From Clostridia bacterium (GTDB lineage: Bacteria > Bacillota > Clostridia > Oscillospirales > Acutalibacteraceae), in contig JAFNVC010000007.1 in NCBI GenBank assembly GCA_017379935.1, forward strand, positions 1 to 47,670: 47,670 nucleotides of DNA, given 5' to 3'. A program made the translations under genes and the position numbers. Shown here piece after piece: positions 34,432 to 41,391 of this stretch (position 1 is its first letter; the number at the start of each line of letters is the position of its first letter). The notes under the pieces were generated by a model. The model did not search any database, was not told the DNA's origin, and was given only the letters and a program-made list of their open reading frames with translations.

Positions 34432-34460
34432 TTGATTTAAAACAGAATTTATGGTAGAAT
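34432..34460 (+). promoter_or_regulatory. Promoter of the purine nucleoside phosphorylase gene
   Basis: TTGATT (34432-34437), 17-bp spacer, TAGAAT (34455-34460). The same hexamers and spacing occur at the deaminase promoter (38010-38038). Confidence 0.7.
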
Positions 34461-34482
34461 TGTTACAATTGAGGTGATATGA

Positions 34483-35304
34483 ATGGATTATAGCTACGAA
34501 TATTTTAAAGTAAGCGCGGATTATGTTAAATCCATAGTTCCGTACGAGCCCGAAATAGGTATTATCCTCGGCTCAGGACTCGGCAGCTTCGCAGATAACA
34601 TCGCAAATCCGATTGAAATTGATTATAAGGATATTCCGAATTTCCTTGTCTCTACCGTGCAATCGCATGCCGGCAAGCTGATTTTCGGTGAGCTTGAGGG
34701 TAAGAAGGTCGTCTGTATGAAGGGACGCTTCCATTTCTACGAGGGCTACGACTTTGAACAGCTCGTTATCCCCATCCGTCTTTTTAAGCTTATCGGTGTC
34801 AAGAAAACTATTCTCACGAATGCAGCCGGTGCAGTCAACACATCGTACAACGTCGGCGATATTATGATTGTCAAGGATCATCTCAAGCTGACAGGTGCAA
34901 GTCCGCTTTGCGGCAAGAACATCGAGGAATTCGGTCCGAGATTTTTTGACGTGACGGATATGTATACAAAAGCTCTTCGTGAGGTTGCGCTTGATTGTGC
35001 CGAGGACAGCGGTCTTACGGTACACGAGGGCGTTTATATGTTTTTCACGGGTCCGCAGTTTGAAACACCTGCCGAAATCCGCGCCGCGCGTATACTCGGT
35101 GCTGATGCCGTAGGTATGTCAACCGTAACAGAGGCTTTGACTGCGGCACATTGTTCGATGGATTTATTAGCTCTTTCTGTTATGACCAATATGGCGGCGG
35201 GAGTGCTTGACTGCAAGCTTTCCGACGAAGAGGTCGGCATTGCAGCAGCTAAAATCGAGGACAAGTTTGCAGGATATGTCAGAAAAATCGTTGCAAAATT
35301 CTGA
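34483..35304 (+). CDS. punA: Purine nucleoside phosphorylase (trimeric type)
   Basis: The 273-residue protein has the low-molecular-mass PNP/MTAP signatures: phosphate-binding GIILGSGLGSF, VQSHAGKLIFGELEGKKV, GRFHFYEGYD, TNAAGAVNTSYNVGDIMIV, and the base-site region VGMSTVTEALTAAHCSMD with TNMAAG. It splits inosine- or guanosine-type nucleosides to free base and pentose-1-phosphate. The Asn that selects 6-oxopurines corresponds to the T-N-M-A-A-G motif, which favours inosine over adenosine. Together with the deaminase at 38068 it could phosphorolyse methylthioinosine or deoxyinosine. GAGGTGAT precedes the ATG. Confidence 0.92.
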   Translation: MDYSYEYFKVSADYVKSIVPYEPEIGIILGSGLGSFADNIANPIEIDYKDIPNFLVSTVQSHAGKLIFGELEGKKVVCMKGRFHFYEGYDFEQLVIPIRLFKLIGVKKTILTNAAGAVNTSYNVGDIMIVKDHLKLTGASPLCGKNIEEFGPRFFDVTDMYTKALREVALDCAEDSGLTVHEGVYMFFTGPQFETPAEIRAARILGADAVGMSTVTEALTAAHCSMDLLALSVMTNMAAGVLDCKLSDEEVGIAAAKIEDKFAGYVRKIVAKF

Positions 35305-35322
35305 TGTAAACTTGAGTTTACA
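35305..35322. repeat. Perfect palindrome after punA
   Basis: TGTAAACT-TG-AGTTTACA (35305-35322) begins just after the punA stop. It lacks a T-run on the plus strand, so it may be an operator rather than a terminator. TTTACATT recurs at 35368. Confidence 0.45.
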
Positions 35323-35347
35323 TTAAAAAATTAAAAAAATAAGCATT

Positions 35348-35365
35348 TATCAACTCGGGTTGATA
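35348..35365. promoter_or_regulatory. Palindrome upstream of the XRE-lipase gene, candidate operator
   Basis: TATCAAC-TCGG-GTTGATA (35348-35365) lies 57 bases before the start codon of a gene encoding an XRE DNA-binding domain; autoregulation is the simplest reading. Confidence 0.45.
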
Positions 35366-35421
35366 GATTTACATTTTAATTAAGCTTATAATTAAGTCAT
35401 ATTAAAAGCGAGGTGTTTTTT

Positions 35422-37023
35422 ATGACAATTGGTGAAAAAATTGGTGTTTTAAGGCACGAGGCAAATATGTCTCAGGACGAGCTTGCGGAAAAGCTCGACG
35501 TTTCAAGACAGTCTGTTTCAAAATGGGAATCCGGCAAGGCACTCCCCGACTCTGATAAGGTTCTTGCTATGGCTGAGCTGTTCGGCGTTTCAACAGATTT
35601 TCTGTTAAGGGACACAGAAGAATTTGTAGCCGACGAGGAATTAACACAGCCCGTTGCCGAGCCTGTTGTTCAGGCCACAAGCATTGCATGGAATGAGCCT
35701 CCAAAAACACCGTCTCAGAAAAAGAACAACACTAAAAAGGTTGTTGCGTTTGTTGTTGCGGTCTGCCTGATTATCGCGGCAATCATTCCGATTCCGACAG
35801 GACTTTACAAAAAGGCTTTCGATGCAATTACCGAAGACCCTGTCGAATATCCGTACATCCTTGTACACGGTCTCGGCGGTTGGGGTGCAGAGGCTGACAT
35901 AAACGATGTAAGCCCTTATTGGGGCAGTACAACCGGAAGTCTTGTTGACTACCTTGCAGGTCAGGGTTATACGGCTTATGAGGCTTCGGTGGGCCCATTC
36001 TCCAGCACATGGGACAGAGCCTGTGAGCTTTACGCTCAGCTGAACGGCACAACCGTTGACTACGGTGAGGCACATTCTGCGGCGCACGGTCACGCACGAT
36101 ACGGCAGAGAATACACGACACAGCTCGCTCCCGGTTGGGGTACAAAAACCGAGGGCGGTCAGCTTATCAAGGCAAATCTCGTAGGACACAGCTTCGGCGG
36201 TGCAACGGTTAGAATGCTCGCATCCCTGCTCGAATACGGCAACGAGGCCGAGGTTGAAGCAAGCGGTGAAAATGTATCCGGGCTTTTCAAGGGCGGTAAG
36301 GGTGATTACATCAACAGCGTAACTGCACTCTGTGCACCGCACAACGGCTCTACACTTTTCTACGTTATCGACCAGTATAAGGTTGTTGACCTTGCAATGG
36401 ACATCGTCAAGCTCGGCGGTTCGCTGACTCAGAACAATTCTATCGGTGATTTCTACGATTTCCGACTTGAGCATTTCGGCGTTGATTCAGCCAATACTGA
36501 TGCAAGCACAATCATAAACACCGTTTTCAGCCAAGGCACGGACAACGCGGCGTACGATCTTTCTCCCGACGGTGCGGCTGAAATCAACAAGCAGATAAAG
36601 CTTGTGCCCGACGTATATTATTTTTCCTATGCTTACTCAACAACACATATAAGCTCGCTGTCAGGCTACCACGTTCCCGATATTAGCGGCACGCTCGCGC
36701 TTCTCATCCCAACAGCAACGCTTATGGGAAGATACTCCGTCAACAAGGTTACTGATTTCCCGATTGACGAAACGTGGCTCGAAAACGACGGACTTGTCAA
36801 CGTAGTTTCTGCACAGCATCCCGCAAATGACGAATGGCAGGATTACGATGAAGAAAATATCGTAAAAGGAAAATGGAACGTGATGCCCGTCAAGCGCGGA
36901 CATCACGGCACGGTTATCGGCCTTAGTGCAGACACAGTAGAAACACACGATTTCTATCTCGAGCTTATCTCAATGATAAACACACAGCCGAGGGACAGAA
37001 AAATTTATTTCAAGGGGTTTTAA
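35422..37023 (+). CDS. Fusion protein: XRE helix-turn-helix, transmembrane helix, family I.5-like lipase
   Basis: Residues 1-65 are a Cro/C1-type HTH (MSQDELAEKLDVSRQSVSKWE). A linker leads to one transmembrane helix (about 107-127). Residues 140-533 form a lipase resembling Geobacillus family I.5 lipases: YPYILVHGLGGWG (oxyanion), VGPFSSTWDRACELYAQL, DYGEAHSAAHGHARYGREY (zinc-site region), LVGHSFGGATVRML with Ser257, WLENDGLVNVVS with Asp456 and GHHGTVIG with His495. The triad is intact. With the HTH inside, the lipase would face outward. The start is the ATG at 35422 behind GAGGTG; a GTG three codons earlier overlaps that site. The dockerin gene follows after 3 bases. Confidence 0.9.
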   Translation: MTIGEKIGVLRHEANMSQDELAEKLDVSRQSVSKWESGKALPDSDKVLAMAELFGVSTDFLLRDTEEFVADEELTQPVAEPVVQATSIAWNEPPKTPSQKKNNTKKVVAFVVAVCLIIAAIIPIPTGLYKKAFDAITEDPVEYPYILVHGLGGWGAEADINDVSPYWGSTTGSLVDYLAGQGYTAYEASVGPFSSTWDRACELYAQLNGTTVDYGEAHSAAHGHARYGREYTTQLAPGWGTKTEGGQLIKANLVGHSFGGATVRMLASLLEYGNEAEVEASGENVSGLFKGGKGDYINSVTALCAPHNGSTLFYVIDQYKVVDLAMDIVKLGGSLTQNNSIGDFYDFRLEHFGVDSANTDASTIINTVFSQGTDNAAYDLSPDGAAEINKQIKLVPDVYYFSYAYSTTHISSLSGYHVPDISGTLALLIPTATLMGRYSVNKVTDFPIDETWLENDGLVNVVSAQHPANDEWQDYDEENIVKGKWNVMPVKRGHHGTVIGLSADTVETHDFYLELISMINTQPRDRKIYFKGF

Positions 37024-37026
37024 GAA

Positions 37027-37968
37027 ATGAAAAGAGCAATCAAACGATTAACCGCAGTTGTACTTGCTGTTATTATCACTGCAGGTCTTTTTACATCAGC
37101 TTTTGCAGTACTCAGAGGTGATGTTGACCTTAACGGCAAGATCAACTCTCTCGATGCACTCCGCATTCTCAGATATAACGTTCAGCTTGACACCGAAATT
37201 GACGAGAAGATTGCCGATATCAACGGTGACGGCAAAATCAATTCACTCGATGCGCTCGGCGTGCTTCGCGTAAGTGTAGGTCTCGACGAGGAAAGCGAGG
37301 TTGAGGATGACGAGCCTTCCGCTCCCTCCTGTGTCGCTGATATCGTTGCAATGTATAACGATGCGGTCAACAAGGTTATAAGCGACAAGGCAGGCTACAC
37401 AAAGCAGAGAACAACGACGGTAACTCACCTTGACGCAGGCAATTATACAAGTATGGCCGGTGATATCGTAAAGGAATTCCTCGGCGAAGGTACAAGCGAA
37501 TTTAAAAACAGCAAGGGCAATTCAAAATATCTTGCAAAGGCTTCACTCACAGCAGATGACGTTACATCCGCAGCCTGTCAGAAAACAGGCTCAACCTACA
37601 CAATCACACTTGACCTTAAAAACGGTACAAGCTCATACACAAGCAAAAAAGCCGAAGATAAATCTCCTGTTGCTAAAACCGGTCTTCTCTCAGGAAATCA
37701 GCTGAACCCAGAGTATGACTACCTCAACAGCGCAAGCATCAATGCAGGCATCAAGAGCAAGGGCGCAAAGGCCAACTCCGTAAGCACAGAAACAATCAAC
37801 ACCAAAATCGTTGTAACTATTGATGCCGAATCCGGAAAAATGCTTTCTTACACAGCATCCTTCGACCTTGAGGTTTCGATTAAAAAAATCTCAGTTGCTA
37901 TCATCAGTGTTCCGAGTGCCGAGGGCAAGGCTCATACCGCTGTTGTTCTCTCCGATTTCAAGTGGTAA
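37027..37968 (+). CDS. Secreted protein with N-terminal type I dockerin
   Basis: A signal peptide (1-27, ending SAFA) is followed directly by a type I dockerin (about 29-87) with two calcium-binding repeats, GDVDLNGKINSLDALRILRY and ADINGDGKINSLDALGVLRV. An acidic linker and a 215-residue domain of unknown family follow, with Lys/Ser/Thr-rich beta segments. Dockerins bind cohesins on scaffoldins or the cell surface; N-terminal placement is less common than C-terminal. The start is 3 bases after the lipase stop, with the AAGGGG site inside the lipase gene, so the two are translationally coupled. The unknown domain may bind or assist the lipase (inference). Confidence 0.87.
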   Translation: MKRAIKRLTAVVLAVIITAGLFTSAFAVLRGDVDLNGKINSLDALRILRYNVQLDTEIDEKIADINGDGKINSLDALGVLRVSVGLDEESEVEDDEPSAPSCVADIVAMYNDAVNKVISDKAGYTKQRTTTVTHLDAGNYTSMAGDIVKEFLGEGTSEFKNSKGNSKYLAKASLTADDVTSAACQKTGSTYTITLDLKNGTSSYTSKKAEDKSPVAKTGLLSGNQLNPEYDYLNSASINAGIKSKGAKANSVSTETINTKIVVTIDAESGKMLSYTASFDLEVSIKKISVAIISVPSAEGKAHTAVVLSDFKW

Positions 37969-37975
37969 ATAAAAT

Positions 37976-38008
37976 TTAAGGTGCGGTAATCCCGCACCTT
38001 TCTTTTTT
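37976..38008 (+). terminator. Terminator after the lipase-dockerin operon
   Basis: A 9-bp stem, AAGGTGCGG (37978-37986) with 37992-38000, is followed by TCTTTTTTG. Confidence 0.88.
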
Positions 38009-38009
38009 G

Positions 38010-38038
38010 TTGATTTAGATACAGTTTCGTGATAGAAT
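38010..38038 (+). promoter_or_regulatory. Promoter of the deaminase-isomerase operon
   Basis: TTGATT (38010-38015), 17-bp spacer, TAGAAT (38033-38038), closely like the punA promoter. Confidence 0.7.
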
Positions 38039-38067
38039 AGATATATTATGAATATCCGAGGTGCAAT

Positions 38068-39363
38068 ATGAAAACTTTATTCAAAAATGCCGATATACTT
38101 CTTTTTGAAAACGGAATATATAATGTTCTGAAAAACGCATACCTTGCCGTTGATGAGGATAAAATTTCCTACATCGGAAAGGACAAGCCTAACGATAGCT
38201 TTGACGAAACAAAGGATATGACTGGTAAGCTGATGATGTCAGGCCTTTACAACTGTCATAATCATTGTCCGATGGTGCTTCTGCGCGGTGTCGGCAGTGA
38301 CCTTCCGCTCAACGAGTGGCTTTTCAATAAGGTATTCCCGATTGAAGACAAGCTGACAGCAACCGAAATCGAAGCCGGAACAAAGCTTGCCCTGCTCGAA
38401 ATGCTCGCAGGCGGTACGGTCAGCTTCTCGGATATGTACTTTGAACCTCAGGTGACAGCGAAAGCTGTTGCAGATGCCGGAATGAAGGCTAACCTCACCC
38501 GTCCCGTTCAGAGCTTTGATCCGAACGAGGAGCCGAAGGATTCCTTCAGAATCGCACAGTCAATTGAGCTTTACGACGAGTGGAACAAGGCTGAAAACGA
38601 CCGAATCCTTATTGATTTCTCAATCCACGCTGAGTACACCTGCACAGAAAAAATTGCACGTGCTTATATTGAGGAATGCAACAAAAGAAACGGAAATCTT
38701 CACATTCATCTTTCCGAAACAGTCAAGGAGCATAATGAATGTAAAGAAAAGTACGGCAAGACTCCGACCGAATGGTTCAACAGCCTCGGCGCTTTTGACT
38801 CCAGAGCCTTCGCGGCGCACTGCGTAACACTTGAGGACAGCGATATGGAAATCTTCCTTCAGAAGGGAATCAGCGTTGCGCACTGTCCTTCAAGCAATAT
38901 GAAGCTCGGAAGCGGATTTGCAAGAATACCGAAAATGCTTGATATGGGAATCAATGTTGCCATCGGTACTGATGGTGCGGCAAGCAACAACAACCTTGAT
39001 ATGCTCGAGGAAATCCACCTCGCCTCCATTATACATAACGGCTATATGCAGGATGCAACCGTAATGAATGCAGATACCGTCATTAAGATGGCAACGCTCA
39101 ATGGTGCGCGTCTTCAGGGCAGAGACGATTGCGGTGAATTAAAGGTCGGCAACAAGGCAGATCTCATTGCAATCTCACTCGATAAGCCTCGTATGTTCCC
39201 GATTGTTGACGAAAAGTCTCTCATCACCTACTCTGCACAGAGCAGTGATGTTTCAATGACTATGGTTGACGGTAAGGTGCTTTACGAAAACGGCGAGTAC
39301 AAGACTCTCGATAAGGAAAAGATTTATTATGACATCGAAAAAGCGATGAAAAAGTTATATTGA
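38068..39363 (+). CDS. mtaD: Amidohydrolase, 5'-methylthioadenosine/S-adenosylhomocysteine deaminase type
   Basis: The 431-residue TIM-barrel amidohydrolase has MSGLYNCHNHCPMVLLRGVGSD (metal ligands HxH), LNEWLFNKVFP, FSIHAEYTC, LHIHLSETVKEHNEC, FAAHCVTL and VAIGTDGAASNNNLDM with the catalytic Asp. This set is typical of MtaD/DadD enzymes that deaminate methylthioadenosine, S-adenosylhomocysteine or 5'-deoxyadenosine to the inosine form. GAGGTG precedes the ATG. The stop is 10 bases before an MtnA-like isomerase gene, and a purine nucleoside phosphorylase lies upstream at 34483, giving a plausible nucleoside salvage path. Which nucleoside is preferred cannot be read. Confidence 0.9.
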   Translation: MKTLFKNADILLFENGIYNVLKNAYLAVDEDKISYIGKDKPNDSFDETKDMTGKLMMSGLYNCHNHCPMVLLRGVGSDLPLNEWLFNKVFPIEDKLTATEIEAGTKLALLEMLAGGTVSFSDMYFEPQVTAKAVADAGMKANLTRPVQSFDPNEEPKDSFRIAQSIELYDEWNKAENDRILIDFSIHAEYTCTEKIARAYIEECNKRNGNLHIHLSETVKEHNECKEKYGKTPTEWFNSLGAFDSRAFAAHCVTLEDSDMEIFLQKGISVAHCPSSNMKLGSGFARIPKMLDMGINVAIGTDGAASNNNLDMLEEIHLASIIHNGYMQDATVMNADTVIKMATLNGARLQGRDDCGELKVGNKADLIAISLDKPRMFPIVDEKSLITYSAQSSDVSMTMVDGKVLYENGEYKTLDKEKIYYDIEKAMKKLY

Positions 39364-39373
39364 GGTGACAGAA

Positions 39374-40438
39374 ATGGAAAGAGCAGATAACGGTCTTGCT
39401 TTTATGTTAAGATATGAAAATATTGCGTGGTACGAGGACGGTAAGGTGAAAATTCTCGACCGCCGCGTTTATCCCCGCGAGGTCAGATTTGAAATCTGCA
39501 AAACTCATCAGGAGGTTACGCAGGCTATCCGCGATATGGTAACACAGAGTGCAGGTCCGTACACGGCGGCAGCTATGGGTATGGCTCTCGCCGCTTACGA
39601 ATGCCGAAATATGACAGCCGACAAGCAGCTTGAATATCTCCTTGCGGCATCTGACAATATTTCACACGCGCGTCCGACTACGGTTGCGAGAATGTCGCTC
39701 ATTACGGGCGGATGTCTTGAAGCCGCAAAGCAGGCTTTGCGCGACGGTACGGATGTCAGCGAGGCAATCGTGAATTATACTATCCGCGCAAACAATCTTC
39801 GCTACGGCAAGGTTAATCTTATGGCGGAGCATCTTGTTGATATGTTCCCGCAGAACGGCACGGTTATGACACAGTGCTTCGGTGAAACTATCGTCGGAAT
39901 GATGCTTAAGGTTGCTAAAGAGCGCGAAAAAAACATCCGCATCTTCTGCCCCGAGACACGTCCCTATTTTCAGGGTGCCAGACTGACGGCAACGGTCTGC
40001 AACGAAATGGGCTTCGACACAACAGTTATCTCGGACAATATGCCCGCATACGTTATGAAGAAGGAAAACGTTGACGTTTTCACCTCAGCCGCTGATGCTA
40101 TCTGTCTCGACGGCCACGTTGTCAACAAGGTCGGCACATATCAGATTGCAATTGCCGCAAAGTATACAGGAATCCCTTATTTCGTAACGGGTGCGCCCGA
40201 CCACGGACATCCGACGATCGACACGGTTAAAATCGAGATGCGCGATCCCGACTTCGTGCTTCAGGCGATGGGTGTAAAGACTGCCGCAGACGGACTTAAG
40301 GGGTACTACCCCGCCTTCGACATCACTCCGCCCGAGCTTGTCAGCGGTGTTGTGACAGATACGGGTATTTACACCCCGTATGACCTCCACAGCTATTTCA
40401 AGGACGGAAATATGGGCGAATACGAAATGGTAATATAA
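39374..40438 (+). CDS. MtnA/eIF-2B-family sugar-1-phosphate isomerase-like protein
   Basis: The 354-residue protein belongs to the eIF-2B alpha/beta/delta-like superfamily that includes methylthioribose-1-phosphate isomerase. Visible blocks are TVMTQCFGETIVG (position of the catalytic Cys of MtnA), FCPETRPYFQGARLTATVCNEMGF, ISDNMPAYVM, and AICLDGHVVNKVGTYQIAIAAKYTGIPYFV with the catalytic Asp. It would convert methylthioribose-1-phosphate, or 5-deoxyribose-1-phosphate, to the ribulose form. The Cys motif deviates from the usual TCNAG. The ATG at 39374 follows GAGGTGA inside the deaminase stop, so the genes are coupled. Ends before a shared terminator. Confidence 0.85.
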   Translation: MERADNGLAFMLRYENIAWYEDGKVKILDRRVYPREVRFEICKTHQEVTQAIRDMVTQSAGPYTAAAMGMALAAYECRNMTADKQLEYLLAASDNISHARPTTVARMSLITGGCLEAAKQALRDGTDVSEAIVNYTIRANNLRYGKVNLMAEHLVDMFPQNGTVMTQCFGETIVGMMLKVAKEREKNIRIFCPETRPYFQGARLTATVCNEMGFDTTVISDNMPAYVMKKENVDVFTSAADAICLDGHVVNKVGTYQIAIAAKYTGIPYFVTGAPDHGHPTIDTVKIEMRDPDFVLQAMGVKTAADGLKGYYPAFDITPPELVSGVVTDTGIYTPYDLHSYFKDGNMGEYEMVI

Positions 40439-40441
40439 CGG

Positions 40442-40486
40442 CAAAAGGCGCTGTATCACAATGATACAACGCCTTTGTTGTTTGTT
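40442..40486 (+). terminator. Bidirectional terminator between the isomerase and mntP
   Basis: Stem AAAGGCG-c-TGTATCA with TGATACA-a-CGCCTTT (40444-40458 with 40462-40476), one mismatch and loop CAA, then GTTGTTTGTT. Confidence 0.82.
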
Positions 40487-40489
40487 AAA

Positions 40490-41077
40490 TCAGAATATTC
40501 CCGTAATAAATATTTCAAGTCCGATAAGAACAAGTATCGTTCCGCCGAAGATACCTGCCTTACCTGCAAGCCTTGTACCGAATTTTCTTCCGATAAGAAT
40601 ACCTCCGGCACAGATAAAGAACGTTACAACAGCAATAACCGCGGCACAGACAACAGCCATTTTAAGATTATAATCTGCAATGGTGAAGCCGACAGAAAGA
40701 GCATCTATAGAGGTTGCAACACCCTGCACGAGAAGAGCCGTTATACCGATTTTTTTACAGTTGCATTCATCGTTGACACAGTCATTGCCTCTGATACCCT
40801 CGACAAGCATTTTGCCGCCGATAAAGCAGAGAAGAATGAGTGCTATCCACGGAATAAACTTTTCAAACGCGGTGAAATACTGAACGACAGTATGAACGCA
40901 TATCCAGCCTATCATCGGCATAAGCGCCTGAAAGAAAGCAAAAATTCCTGCTATACCGGTTATTTTACCTGATTTCATTTTAGGCTCATTAAGCCCGTTA
41001 GCAAGAGAAACCGAAAAGGCATCCATAGCGAGTCCGATGCCGAGAAGTGCGCTGTTGAAGAAAAACTTGAAATCCAT
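40490..41077 (-). CDS. mntP: Manganese efflux pump MntP
   Basis: The 195-residue membrane protein has six hydrophobic segments in two repeats and the MntP metal motifs GLAMDAFSVSLANG in helix 1 and VATSIDALSVGFTI in helix 4. A hydrophilic loop with Asp and Cys residues (GNDCVNDECNCKK) links the halves. It exports excess manganese(II). The start is the ATG at 41077 behind TGGAGG; longer frames read into the riboswitch terminator. Regulation by the yybP-ykoY riboswitch directly upstream fits this function exactly. Confidence 0.95.
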   Translation of the reverse strand: MDFKFFFNSALLGIGLAMDAFSVSLANGLNEPKMKSGKITGIAGIFAFFQALMPMIGWICVHTVVQYFTAFEKFIPWIALILLCFIGGKMLVEGIRGNDCVNDECNCKKIGITALLVQGVATSIDALSVGFTIADYNLKMAVVCAAVIAVVTFFICAGGILIGRKFGTRLAGKAGIFGGTILVLIGLEIFITGIF

Positions 41078-41086
41078 ACTTCTGCC

Positions 41087-41124
41087 TCCAAAAAAATATC
41101 GGGTACAGCGTTCGCTATACCCGG
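41087..41124 (-). terminator. Riboswitch-controlled terminator before mntP
   Basis: Minus strand: CGGGTATAGCG pairs with CGCTGTACCCG (41113-41123 with 41100-41110, one G-U, loop AA), followed by ATATTTTTTT. It lies 10 bases before the mntP ribosome binding site. Confidence 0.88.
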
Positions 41125-41146
41125 TCACTTCAAGATATAAAGACAC

Positions 41147-41259
41147 CATGTATAGCCACTGCAGTTATACATGAGTCTCGCAATTTAAAACAAGCCAGAC
41201 CTTGCGGCCAGTATGTTGACTTGTTACACACCTTCGTGCGCTCGCTACTCCCTCATTGG
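41147..41259 (-). promoter_or_regulatory. yybP-ykoY manganese riboswitch with expression platform
   Basis: Minus strand: the conserved 5' motif GAGGGAGTAGC (from 41256 down) and 3' motif GCGAGACTCATG (41170-41181) mark the aptamer, closed by ATGAG/CTCAT. Between them are helices GTAACAAG/CTTGTT and CTGGCCGCAAGGTCTGG. Just after it, CATGTATA (41166-41173) can pair with TATACATG (41147-41154), and GCTATAC (41150-41156) can instead pair with GTATAGC of the terminator (41114-41120). This yields a coherent manganese-ON switch: ligand holds CATG in the aptamer stem, freeing TATAC to break the terminator. The aptamer is recognised; the switching model is inference from complementarity. Confidence 0.9.
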
Positions 41260-41272
41260 AATTGCAAGGGGT

Positions 41273-41301
41273 ATTATATAGAGTTTCGTGAATTTTGTCA
41301 A
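41273..41301 (-). promoter_or_regulatory. Promoter of the mntP riboswitch transcript
   Basis: Minus strand: TTGACA (41296-41301), 17-bp spacer, TATAAT (41273-41278). Confidence 0.85.
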
Positions 41302-41331
41302 TATTTTGCTTTAATTTTTTCGTAATATGTC

Positions 41332-41360
41332 TTGTGAAGCTCATAACAATGATATATAAT
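41332..41360 (+). promoter_or_regulatory. Promoter of the flavodiiron gene
   Basis: TTGTGA (41332-41337), 17-bp spacer, TATAAT (41355-41360), 32 bases before the ATG. Confidence 0.7.
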
Positions 41361-41391
41361 TATACAGTATTATAAATCAAAGGAGTTTAAA

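Noticed and set aside
35305-35322. Terminator of punA
   Set aside because: The palindrome is followed by A-rich DNA rather than a T-run on the coding strand.
35641-36474. Minus-strand open frame (277 codons) opposite the lipase
   Set aside because: The lipase frame holds the catalytic motifs; the other is a shadow.
40461-40972. Plus-strand frames opposite mntP
   Set aside because: The MntP motifs are unambiguous on the other strand.
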